Origin: Granulicella mallensis
Lineage (GTDB): Bacteria; Acidobacteriota; Terriglobia; Terriglobales; Acidobacteriaceae
Reading direction: 5' to 3'
Assembly (NCBI RefSeq): GCF_014203225.1
Contig: NZ_JACHIO010000022.1
Coordinates: 39,837 to 103,836 of the forward strand
DNA: 64,000 nucleotides
Shown here piece by piece: positions 36,688-44,404 of this stretch (positions within the stretch are counted from its first letter, which is position 1; each line of letters opens with the position of its first letter). The notes beneath the pieces were generated by a model. It saw nothing but the letters and a program-made list of their open reading frames with translations. It was not told where the DNA came from and made no database searches. Position numbers and translations under genes: made by a program.

Positions 36688-37090
36688 ACCGCCTCCTTAT
36701 CGAAAGGATTTCGGAACTTCATCTGAGAAGCGTCCTCGATGGTCAGAGGGACATCCCCTGAAGGCATTTGCTGAACGATTGCTGCGAAAGCCATACAGCA
36801 TCTCCAAAGGTGGAATGACGGCATCGGAAGATGCCGGGAAATATGCCTAGCCTCTCTCGGCAGAAGAGTCCTGTCCAATACTTTCCATTTATCGGGTGAT
36901 ACGTTTTACGTATCACTTCGGGACGACTTCGTCGAAAACAGGCATCTCCCCTCGGAGCGTAATTATGGCCAAAATGGATTTTTCTGTTGATAACTGGCAC
37001 CTGTATTGACAGAATTTCCACAGGTGGGGATGCGGTTATCCGCTCGTTTGAAGTCGGGCCGAGCGCGCTCCCTCCGTCGAGCAGTGCGCT
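36688..37090. other. Regulatory region upstream of lysR
   Basis: About 400 bases without a gene. It contains the left copy of the 86-bp inverted repeat (36835-36920) and within it the perfect palindrome GTGATACGT-TTT-ACGTATCAC (36896-36916), a good candidate operator for the adjacent LysR regulator or for the excisionase-like protein. Confidence 0.5.
36835..36920 (+). repeat. Left copy of inverted repeat flanking lysR
   Basis: Shares with the complement of 38130-38215 the ordered blocks GGGAA(A)TATGCC, GTCCAATAC, ATTTATCGGG and GTATCAC(C/T)TCG, with the same overall length (about 86 bases). The segments between blocks have diverged. Confidence 0.65.
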
Positions 37091-38101
37091 ATGTATGAAT
37101 GGGCCGAGCTTCGCCATTTCAGATATTTGCTGACAATCCTTGAGAGACAGGGATTCCGAGCTGCTGCGGAGGAGTTGCGCACCGCGCAACCCAATCTCAG
37201 CGTTCAGGCTAGGCAATTTCAGGAGAACGCTTCGGTTCGGCTCTTTCGCAAGATGAAGGGCGGCCGTATTCGGCCCACGGAGACCGGCGTTGCCTTCAAG
37301 GTCTTAGCCCGGCTCTTGCTGGAAACACGCGATGAAGTGATCGATGCACTCATAGCGATTGAGCGCGGTGAGATTCGTTCCGTCCGATTTGGATGCACTC
37401 CCTTGGTTGAGCAGGGACTGTTTCAAACGTTTTGCGATCTACACAAAGAGATTCTCCCCATATGCCCAGTGCGGCCAACGCACGGAGACGCGGCGCATCT
37501 GGCGGAAGAAATACTCTCGGGGACTGTCGATGCCGCCTTTGTGACGTTGCCCTTACGTCATCCGGATTTATACATCGAAGAATTGCGGCGAGACCGGCTC
37601 GTCGTCTGTTTGAGGAGAGACGATCCACTTGCCGCGAAAGCTTCTTTACAGGCTACAGAGTTGCAGGGCAATCTTGCAGTCCTGTATCACCCGCAACGTC
37701 ATCCCGATGCCCACGCACGTTTGCAGGAACTCCTTAAAGATGCTGGTGTGCAGCTCAATGATTACTCGTGCGCCTCCCATCCTTCCGAGATGCAGTCGCT
37801 GGTAAAAGGGGGACATGGCTTGGCGCTACTCCGGGAGGGAACAACCCTCGATGAAGAGTTGACGACCCGCCCCATTGCCGACGTGGATTGGACTGTGGAT
37901 ACGGCCTTCATCTATCACAAAGTGCGTCATCCGAAGACCGTTCCAATCCTGGTGAAGCGGCTCATGAAGCACCTCTCTCAGAATGGCAGGGAGGTGGCTC
38001 CCAACAAACTATCCGTCCCCTTGCAAACCCCTATCTCAAACGGAAAGCGTCCTTCGCGACGTGCTACAGATGGTCCGGTTCAGATGACACTCCTGGGTTA
38101 G
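37091..38101 (+). CDS. LysR family transcriptional regulator
   Basis: 336 residues, slightly longer than usual for the family. The N-terminal winged helix reads FRYLLTILERQGFRAAAEEL and AQPNLSVQARQFQENASVRL; the periplasmic-binding-type effector domain begins EIRSVRFGCTPLVEQGLFQT (about residue 98). It probably senses a small molecule and regulates promoters carrying T-N11-A boxes. It sits inside imperfect 86-bp inverted repeats and next to conjugation remnants; no metabolic gene adjoins it that would reveal a target. It may be cargo of the island. Confidence 0.85.
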   Translation: MYEWAELRHFRYLLTILERQGFRAAAEELRTAQPNLSVQARQFQENASVRLFRKMKGGRIRPTETGVAFKVLARLLLETRDEVIDALIAIERGEIRSVRFGCTPLVEQGLFQTFCDLHKEILPICPVRPTHGDAAHLAEEILSGTVDAAFVTLPLRHPDLYIEELRRDRLVVCLRRDDPLAAKASLQATELQGNLAVLYHPQRHPDAHARLQELLKDAGVQLNDYSCASHPSEMQSLVKGGHGLALLREGTTLDEELTTRPIADVDWTVDTAFIYHKVRHPKTVPILVKRLMKHLSQNGREVAPNKLSVPLQTPISNGKRPSRRATDGPVQMTLLG

Positions 38102-38129
38102 AAGTTGAAGCATCAACGCGAGATAGAAC

Positions 38130-38215
38130 GAGGTGATACTTCAGAGCTATCGCCCGATAAATAATATGTATTGGACGCGACCCAGGTGCGAGCCTAATCA
38201 TCACGGCATATTCCC
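38130..38215 (-). repeat. Right copy of inverted repeat flanking lysR
   Basis: Inverted counterpart of 36835-36920, beginning 29 bases after the lysR stop. It conserves CCCGATAAAT, GTATTGGAC and GGCATATTCCCG as seen on the + strand. The palindrome of the left copy is partly lost (GGTGATACTT remains). Confidence 0.65.
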
Positions 38216-38242
38216 GACTGAGAGCAGTCGATGGAGGAGCCG

Positions 38243-38614
38243 ATGTCCCGTAGATACCGCGTCGTTATCCCAGGTAATTCAGCCCGCCTTGCCAAGCGAT
38301 TGGCACAACCCTTTTCTAAACGAAACCTGCTCTGCGTAGTGCGCGCGATAGCGCCTGCTCTGCTTGCGCTTACGCTCTCGAGCGTCGCTCATGCGCAAGG
38401 CACGATGGACTTTTCCGGAGCACAGACCCTTATGGGAACCTTCAACAAGCGTTTCGCATACGTGGCCGTGTCGCGGGGATCGCATGATGCCCATATCTAT
38501 ACCGATAATGTGGCGTCTCTTGTCGAGAAACTGTCTCATGACGTAGTCAAGTCGTCCGCACTCCAAACCGGACAGCAACTTGCTACGGACCAAAGTGCGT
38601 CATTCCAACTGTAG
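38243..38614 (+). pseudogene. Chimeric remnant: VirB2/TrbC-like pilin N-terminus joined to the MobF relaxase C-terminus
   Basis: 123 residues from ATG 38243 (GGAGGAG 3-5 bases upstream). Residues 1-70 have the long signal and mature start of a VirB2/TrbC-type conjugative pilin (ALLALTLSSVAHAQ, then GTMDFSGAQTLMGTF). The two membrane helices that should follow are missing. Instead the frame continues NKRFAYVAVSRGSHDAHIYT and KLSHDVVKSSALQTGQQLA, which is the end of a MobF/TraA relaxase-helicase (the YVAVSR motif of its helicase domain). A deletion between two conjugation genes, in frame, would produce this. It is most likely non-functional. Confidence 0.75.
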
Positions 38615-38743
38615 AGCGCCATGCTTGCCGTCATGGTTAGCCGCCTAGTCTCGCCGAAACTTTCATGCGAATCTGAATTCGTCGCTTGCTAAGACCTCAG
38701 TTGCTAATCAAACTGATGAATCTTGCGAGCTAAACTTGTTTGC

Positions 38744-38974
38744 ATGGTGGATCGAGCATTGATAGCGAGGCGCATTAATAACGGACAGTCAGAGTTGTGG
38801 TTTGGGGGCAATGCAGAACAGCGCCTCGTACTGGCAACAAACAATATCGTCTATTCGATACGAATGCACTGCACAACCGGGGAATCTGAGGCATTTCACG
38901 CGGCCTTTGCTACCGGTGAAGCCGCGGTGCCTCCGGCGGTTGTTTCGGAGCTTGCCGCTGAATTTGGGCTCTGA
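38744..38974 (+). CDS. Hypothetical protein
   Basis: 76 residues from ATG 38744 with no clear ribosome site. The sequence (VDRALIARRINNGQSELWFG and EAFHAAFATGEAAVPPAVVS) shows an N-terminal basic part and an Ala-rich C-terminus but no family I recognise. It lies in a decayed region and its stop faces the nuclease fragment on the other strand, so it may be a fragment or spurious. Confidence 0.3.
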   Translation: MVDRALIARRINNGQSELWFGGNAEQRLVLATNNIVYSIRMHCTTGESEAFHAAFATGEAAVPPAVVSELAAEFGL

Positions 38975-38975
38975 C

Positions 38976-39464
38976 TCACGAGGGCACAACGAAAAGCGCT
39001 TCGCTCATTAATGAAAGGTTGATCACAGGAGTATCACTCACCTTTGAGGAAGACAGTAAGCCATCGGTCAACCGAATCGAAAGTCCCGGCTTCAATTCGC
39101 TCCCAAAAGCCTTGCCGCCTTCGTAGTTCCGTATCACTACTCTTTCATTCATCGGCAACATGGAAGAAGATGTCACTGACGCAAACCAAGCTCGCTCGCC
39201 GCGAGCTACGAGCAGCGTCACTTGGGTACACGAAAGATGACCATCCGGGTCAAGAGTGGGTAGCGACTGCCAATATGGTTGGCAGAGAAGCTTCACGGAG
39301 CAGTGGCGGCAATTCTCGCGAGTAGGATTCGCTCGTACCTCGATGGCAGGCACCGAGAGTGCTTGGGACTTCGTTACCGATGACTTCTTGTTGCTTCCGT
39401 TCTTGAACCGCATACGACGCCCTGATGGATCGATCCCGCACTTCCAACTCGTGCTGGACAGCAC
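38976..39464 (-). pseudogene. C-terminal fragment of a PD-(D/E)XK nuclease-like protein
   Basis: 162 codons. The recognisable part begins near 39,350: RANPTRENCRHCSVKLLCQPYW, a C-x2-C-x5-C iron-sulfur signature as found at the C-terminus of RecB/Cas4-type PD-(D/E)XK nucleases. An OB-like beta segment follows (LPTLDPDGHLSCTQVTLLVA to NLSLMSEALFVVPS). The nuclease core with its acidic residues and the first cluster Cys should lie upstream but are absent; the first 40 codons are of non-coding character. It is probably a truncated gene. Confidence 0.5.
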
Positions 39465-39518
39465 GAATCTGACCGGTTCGGCGGTAAAGAGAAGTATCCT
39501 CGCGTGGCAGGTGATGGA

Positions 39519-39740
39519 TTAATTAGTTAAAGGTGTGCCGTAGCTTGGAGTGTAGACCATGAGGGACTGCTGCCTTACTCCGTTAAGTCGGTAGACTTCC
39601 GTGGTGTAGCTGACTGGCGCGGGAGCGTCGAAGATGCCGCTGCGAAAACTGATGACCCAGGTCGATTTTCTTATCGGGTGCCCACGAGAATGCAATGCGT
39701 GGAGCAAAGTTCAGAAAAGTGCTGGGGGACGTTTGGAAGG
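39519..39740 (-). pseudogene. Fragment of a TonB-dependent (Oar-like) receptor, frameshifted
   Basis: In one - strand frame, TSPSTFLNFAPRIAFSWAPDKK matches the NFAPR barrel segment of acidobacterial Oar-like TonB-dependent receptors. The next segment, SFRSGIFDAPAPVSYTTEVY with RLNGVRQQSLMVYTPSYGT, lies in another frame, so at least one frameshift has occurred. Both ends of the receptor are missing. Confidence 0.55.
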
Positions 39741-39814
39741 AGTACCGCAGTCCGCTGGACATTGTGAACCGTGGCGTGGGTTTGATTGTGTCTTAGGCAT
39801 AGAGGGCAGCATTT

Positions 39815-40160
39815 GGAACTGTGCCCAAGTCGGTGCCAGGCTGCTCTGTGATCCTAGTGGGTTCCGGACAGGCCACGGTGCAGGTGCAGACGAACGGCGC
39901 CACGCCTGCCGGAAACATTTTGGCGATCACCGGTCGAAGTGGCGGACTTCTCCAGGCTGCCCATGTGCAGTTTGGATGCACCTGATGTTGCCATTACCGC
40001 ATCACAGCCGATGCTTTATCTAAATCAGAATGCTACCGCTACCAGTGCGATCAACGTGACTGCGCAGAATGGCTTTGGAGGTGGTGTAAGCTTGATTGTC
40101 CCCGACTTGCCGAATGAAACAACTGCTTCCTCCTCGCCTGCCACAACGACGGCATGGTAA
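39815..40160 (+). pseudogene. Fragment of an Ig-like-repeat surface protein, frameshifted
   Basis: Translation gives PGCSVILVGSGQATVQVQTN to GGLLQAAHVQFGCT in one frame, then APDVAITASQPMLYLNQNAT and INVTAQNGFGGGVSLIV to NETTASSSPATTTAW in the next. Both halves match tandem Ig-like (Big_3-type) domains like those of S53 peptidases in this genome. A frameshift near 39,980 separates them, and no start or catalytic domain is left. Confidence 0.55.
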
Positions 40161-40295
40161 TCCGTTGCACCTCGGCAGCCAGTTGCTCCACTTGCGCACG
40201 GTCCTGCTATCGGCAGAGGTTACCTGCAGCGCCAGAAGATGACCTAGCGTGTCCACCGCACCGAATCCTCCGGATATGGTGCGACAAAACTCCAT
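40158..40295 (-). mobile_element. IS5-family transposase fragment
   Basis: On the - strand, AVDTLGHLLALQVTSAD followed, after a frameshift, by QDRAQVEQLAAEVQ matches the catalytic-domain segment of IS5-family DDE transposases. Only about 45 residues remain, with no terminal inverted repeats, so it is a dead insertion-sequence scar that abuts the Ig-repeat fragment. Confidence 0.6.
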
Positions 40296-40513
40296 TCCTC
40301 ATCGCTTACGTTACTCGGATACCCGGACTGCTTCGTTCCCATCCCTCCATCTACGGAACCAAGGAGCCGTTCGAAAAGTAGTTAACTTGTTCCAAGGCGA
40401 CAACAGGCTCTAGAAATTGACTCGCTTTCAAAATCCCAAAGAGGTTTGGAATAAATTGCCATCTCCCGTGTTTTATTAGACAGCAGTTTGATGCAAAACA
40501 GGGAGCACTTCCA

Positions 40514-41437
40514 ATGGCAGGTAAGACACAGGCACCGGAGTTCGAGCAGATAACAGTCGAGCAGGCAAAAGCGATCCGCGCTGAGCGGACCCTAAACCGT
40601 AGAAGATTTATGGCCGGGCTTAGTCTTGCTGGCGCTGCGGGGAGTATGGCACTTCTGGGCGGATGCGGTAACTCGCACTCGAACGGCTCATCCACCGTGA
40701 TGGCGGCCGGCCCTTCAGAGACCGATGTTCTGAACTTCGCACTGAATCTCGAGTACCTTGAGGCAACGTTCTATTCCTTTGCGACTCAAGGTACCGATCT
40801 CCCCTCCAACCTTACCGCGGGCAGCGGAGCCATCACTGGAGCTCCAAGCGCAAAGATTGCATTTCCCAACCAGCAGATCACCGATATCTTCAACGAGATC
40901 TTCTTCAACGAAATGTCTCATGTAGCCGATCTGCAATCGCTGATCGGCAGCGGCCATGTTGCACGGCCAGCTCTGGATCTATCGGCAGCCGGAGCCGTCA
41001 CGTCGGCCAACATCATCACCATCGCTCGCCAATTTGAGGATGTAGGCACAACAGCCTATGCGGGAGCCACCGCTCTGCTGACCGGAACGAACCTCGCCTA
41101 TGCGGCGCAGATTCTGGCGGTAGAAGGCTTCCAGGCAGGCGCATTGCGTCTGATCTCCATTCAGCAGTCAGCCCCCTTTGCCGCAGCCGACTCTCTGGAT
41201 GTTCCGACCAGCGATCCCGGCGCGGAGGTACTGGCGACCCAGGGTCCAACCGCAGCCGGTGGCTTCTTCGCTACCTCCAGCACAGCCACGGCAACAACCT
41301 CTGTGCCGCTCGCAACAGCTTTCACGCGTAGCACCTCGCAGGTCCTTCAGATTGTCTATAACGCTGCTGGCAAGACCGGCGTATCCAAAGGCGGCTTCTT
41401 CCCCGCAGGCTTGAATGGAAATATTGCGACTAGCTAG
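40514..41437 (+). CDS. Tat-exported ferritin-like domain protein
   Basis: 307 residues. A twin-arginine signal (NRRRFMAGLSLAGAAGSMALL) ends in a GGCG lipobox-like Cys. The mature part is a ferritin-like four-helix bundle (PF13668 type): DVLNFALNLEYLEATFYSF, a central FNEIFFNEMSHVADLQSLIG, and VGTTAYAGATALL with AAQILAVEGFQAGALRLI, each carrying Glu or His suited to a di-metal site. Such proteins are common in Acidobacteriota and tied loosely to stress or metal storage. It starts a new intact stretch after the gene graveyard. A 13-bp inverted repeat spans its stop codon. Confidence 0.85.
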   Translation: MAGKTQAPEFEQITVEQAKAIRAERTLNRRRFMAGLSLAGAAGSMALLGGCGNSHSNGSSTVMAAGPSETDVLNFALNLEYLEATFYSFATQGTDLPSNLTAGSGAITGAPSAKIAFPNQQITDIFNEIFFNEMSHVADLQSLIGSGHVARPALDLSAAGAVTSANIITIARQFEDVGTTAYAGATALLTGTNLAYAAQILAVEGFQAGALRLISIQQSAPFAAADSLDVPTSDPGAEVLATQGPTAAGGFFATSSTATATTSVPLATAFTRSTSQVLQIVYNAAGKTGVSKGGFFPAGLNGNIATS

Positions 41438-41454
41438 TTGTAATATTTCCATTC
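41413..41454. repeat. Inverted repeat spanning the stop codon of the ferritin-like gene
   Basis: GAATGGAAATATT (41413-41425) and AATATTTCCATTC (41442-41454) pair exactly; the stop codon TAG (41435-41437) lies in the loop. It could fold as a 3'-end mRNA stabiliser. No U tract follows directly. Confidence 0.6.
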
Positions 41455-41532
41455 GACAGAAGGGTCTGATACTCCGCCGCTCGCGGCATAAGTCATGGGG
41501 ATGAGTGAGTACATCACTCAATCAGTTTAGAT

Positions 41533-41560
41533 ACCCCGCTGCTTGCGACGGGGTTCTTCA
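41533..41560 (+). terminator. Probable terminator before the biosynthetic cluster
   Basis: ACCCCG (41533-41538) and CGGGGT (41549-41554) form a short stem followed by TCTTC. It separates the ferritin-like gene from the thioesterase gene. Confidence 0.45.
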
Positions 41561-41600
41561 TTGAGACGCAATGTGCACAAGGACGGCTTAGATTATTAAG

Positions 41601-42380
41601 GTGACAAATTTCTCGCTTTTCCCTCCACTTGCCTGTTCCTCTCAGCGTCCACTCCTGTTTTGTATCCCATATGCCGGTGGGAGCGCCGGGGCGTATCGAG
41701 ACTGGTTATCTGTGGCTCCTCCTTGGTTGGATACTTACGCTATAGAGTTGCCAGGACGCGGACGCCTCATGAAAGAGCCGTTTGTAAATTCACTCCACGC
41801 TCTTGCGCAGATGATCGCGGAGGCAATTACTCCTTTTACCAACAGGCCGTATGCGATCTTTGGACATAGCATGGGTGCCTTGCTCGCATATGAAGTCACG
41901 GCAGAATTGGTATCCGCAAGCTATCCAGGGCCTGTCCAGCTTTTTGTCTCGGGAGCACGTCCGCCCTTTGTTCCCCAAAAGGATCCAGATATTAGCGCCT
42001 TCCATGATGCCGCGCTCCTCGATCACCTAAGCCAATTAGGTGGCACCCCGGAGGAGATCTTACGGGATAGAAGCCTCATGCAGTTCTATCTGCCTGTTCT
42101 ACGCTCGGACTTTCGACTCGTCGAGACGTATAGACCCCACAAGCCGCACCAGTTCCAAGTTCCGCTAACCGTGTTGTTTGGGGAACAAGACCAAGCGACA
42201 CCGAAGGCTGACATGCGGTTGTGGCAGCTTGTGACAACTGGAGATTTCACTTCACGTAGCTACTCTGGTGGCCACTTCTTTTTCTCAGATAGGCATGTGA
42301 TTCAAGATGTATATAGCAGTTTGAAAGGTTTAGAGCCCAAATCATATCAACCAGTGGAGAAAAAATGGCGTGAGCTCTAA
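41601..42380 (+). CDS. Type II thioesterase (GrsT/TesA-like)
   Basis: 259 residues from GTG 41601. Alpha/beta-hydrolase with LLFCIPYAGGSAGAYRDW (oxyanion loop), YAIELPGRGRLMKEP, the nucleophile Ser90 in IFGHSMGALLAYEV, Asp in LFGEQDQATP and His in SGGHFFFS. Stand-alone type II thioesterases clear mis-primed or stalled acyl groups from carrier domains of NRPS and PKS enzymes. It overlaps the phosphopantetheinyl transferase gene by 11 bases, and both serve the megasynthases at 48-64 kb. Confidence 0.92.
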   Translation: MTNFSLFPPLACSSQRPLLFCIPYAGGSAGAYRDWLSVAPPWLDTYAIELPGRGRLMKEPFVNSLHALAQMIAEAITPFTNRPYAIFGHSMGALLAYEVTAELVSASYPGPVQLFVSGARPPFVPQKDPDISAFHDAALLDHLSQLGGTPEEILRDRSLMQFYLPVLRSDFRLVETYRPHKPHQFQVPLTVLFGEQDQATPKADMRLWQLVTTGDFTSRSYSGGHFFFSDRHVIQDVYSSLKGLEPKSYQPVEKKWREL

Positions 42381-43047
42381 AATATCAAGTACGTTGATGG
42401 GAACTATTGTTCCCGCAGGAATTTATTGCTCCGAGCAGGTTGGACGTTTGTCGGGCAGCCTGCTTCCAGCAGAGGAAGAACTGCTTGGACCAAGAACAGT
42501 GGACAAGCGGCGCATAGAGTTTGCGGCAGGTCGTACATGTGCGAGAGGAGCCCTTCGCTTGCTTGGTAGACCGTCAGCCCCACTCTTGCAGGGCAAGCGG
42601 CATGAGCCACTATGGCCAGAGGGTGTAGTCGGTAGTATCACCCACTGTAAAAACTATTGTGCTGCGGCGGTTGCAGGCACTAAAGCTTATGCCACTATAG
42701 GCATTGATGCCGAGCCGAATGAGCCGCTTCCTGCAGGAACCCTCAAACTAATCGCACGCCCGAGGGAACTAGCGTGGATTGCAAGTCGCAAGGAGCAAGA
42801 TGTCTGCTGGGATCGCTTGTTGTTCAGTATCAAGGAAAGTATCTATAAAGTCTGGTATCCATTAGAGAAATGCTGGCTAGAATTCGATCAGGTAGAAATT
42901 CAAGTCCATACTGGAACGCAAACCTTCCAAGCGATTGTGCTTCGCAACGCCCCCTCCTGCCCGAGTCTCCTAAGAGGTGCCTTTCTCAATACCGGTTCAC
43001 ACCTTCTAACTTGTGTCTCAGTGCGTGCCCCTGTTTGTAGTCATTAG
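42370..43047 (+). CDS. 4'-Phosphopantetheinyl transferase (EntD-like)
   Basis: 225 residues from GTG 42370 (ATG 42397 is an alternative). It moves the phosphopantetheine arm of CoA onto carrier-domain serines. Family motifs: FAAGRTCARGALRLLG, GSITHCKNYCAAAVAG, the Mg-binding IGIDAEPNEPLP, and FSIKESIYKVWYPLEKCWL. These match the EntD class, used for secondary-metabolite carriers. It is translationally coupled to the thioesterase upstream (11-base overlap). The Cys-rich C-terminus (about 195-225) is longer than in EntD. Confidence 0.92.
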   Translation: MSSKISSTLMGTIVPAGIYCSEQVGRLSGSLLPAEEELLGPRTVDKRRIEFAAGRTCARGALRLLGRPSAPLLQGKRHEPLWPEGVVGSITHCKNYCAAAVAGTKAYATIGIDAEPNEPLPAGTLKLIARPRELAWIASRKEQDVCWDRLLFSIKESIYKVWYPLEKCWLEFDQVEIQVHTGTQTFQAIVLRNAPSCPSLLRGAFLNTGSHLLTCVSVRAPVCSH

Positions 43048-43953
43048 AAAAAAGAGGGCTACGTGCAGAATGCTGTGGACTGCGCTACCAATGACCCGGA
43101 ATAGCGGGAGCACAAATGTTCGAGCTTATCTGAAAGGATAGTGTTGAACAATCTAACGTCGAGCTTAGTATCAGTTTCTAAATATTTTCGCCATTGTGGC
43201 GATTCCCTGTAGTGTGCGCCGAGCATTTCAAATACCGATGACAAGATCTCCGAGTGCCAATGGAAAAGCGTTGGAAGGTTATAGAATTGCTGAAACCTGA
43301 AGGAGGAAGTCCAACTGCTGGCGCAGGATTTGTCTGAGAAAGGTAACTAATTCGCAAGCGGCCTCAAAGAGGCTACGTTCGTGAGCATCAAAGATAAAGC
43401 ACTATAGTCGACCAACCCCATACTCCTGAGGGGATAACGGCTTTAGTCAATTGCAGTCTCGTCTTGTCGTTTCTACAAAAACATGTTGGTTTCAAGTCTG
43501 TGGAAGGGATTTCCCACCGTAGCTTCCTCGATAGATTGTCAGCGACGCTCATTCCCGTTTTATCCCAGCTGCCCAATTAGTAAGTCGTGACTGTGAAGCA
43601 CCATCCTTGCCGAGTCCACTCGACGGCCTAGATTACAACACTCCTGGCCCCCACTTGGTCTGGCTTCATGCATAGCCCGTGATGCACGGGAGAGTTGTAC
43701 CTGTGTACTTCGCGATCCTTACGCCAAGAAATTTTACCAGTCATTTTAAGATAAGCGGTTGCATGACTGAAATAAAAAGTCGACCTCTAAAAGCGAGTGA
43801 TATAGAAGATCTTAGCGCAGTATTGCTGACGGTATACCCAAGGGTATGAATCTCATAAAAATTAAAACGATGCTCATCTCCGTCTTCCAAGGGGGATATC
43901 AGCAGGACCACCCAATCGTCATCATTTCGCGCTAGATCGGAACCGATCGGTCC

Positions 43954-44004
43954 GGCTTTTCCCAACATTTTCCACGCATGGAGAACATGTTGGGAATAAA
44001 AGCC
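43954..44004. repeat. Imperfect inverted repeat upstream of the exporter gene
   Basis: GGCTTTT-CCCAACAT (43954-43968) pairs with ATGTTGGG-AAT-AAAAGCC (43987-44004), with a 3-base bulge. The 18-base centre holds CATGGAGAAC. It could be an operator or a transcript hairpin. Confidence 0.45.
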
Positions 44005-44116
44005 AGACTGAGTTGTTTATATCCTTAGACAGCAGACGCCAAACAAGCTTCTTCCACCATGTCGTATGGGCTCAACAAAACCTAACCTGCGATGTTCATT
44101 GCATCAAGGAGGAAAA

Positions 44117-44182
44117 ATGTCACAACCCCCTGTTTTTGCAAACGACAAAGAGATATACGGACTTACTAGGTGTCTTCACTAG
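44117..44182 (+). CDS. Candidate small ORF with a strong ribosome site
   Basis: ATG 44117 follows AAGGAGG at 44106-44112 with a 4-base spacer, one of the best ribosome sites in the window. The product is 21 residues, MSQPPVFANDKEIYG followed by LTRCLH. It does not resemble MbtH or a known precursor peptide. It could be a leader peptide or the broken start of a lost gene. Confidence 0.3.
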   Translation: MSQPPVFANDKEIYGLTRCLH

Positions 44183-44404
44183 GGGCAATTGGTGGAATCG
44201 TTGTTGTGTCACGTATCAGCGGAGGGCATGGCTCAATTATTAGATAACTCTATGTCTAACACGAGGCTCAGGGCAATCCGGCAATCGGTGCCTCATTGCT
44301 CGGCAAGTAGCGCCAGTTTTACCGGTGCCTCCCCAAGGTATTACTGCTTACCGGAAAGGCTGACTCTTTCGGCAAGTTTTCGTTGAAGGAGCTGGATCAA
44401 TTCA

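Larger units (their letters stand above)
43048..44404. other. Long region without a convincing gene
   Basis: About 1.36 kb between the phosphopantetheinyl transferase and exporter genes. The - strand frames at 43059-43244, 43388-43576 and 43741-43968 encode 60-75 residues with no recognisable family. An inverted repeat lies at 43954-44004, and a short ORF with a strong ribosome site at 44117-44182 (listed separately). The mixed, stop-rich sequence suggests decayed genes or a long regulatory leader. Confidence 0.5.

Noticed and set aside
44013..44386. Possible MbtH-like gene upstream of the exporter
   Set aside because: No frame contains the NPF/SLWP signature of MbtH proteins.
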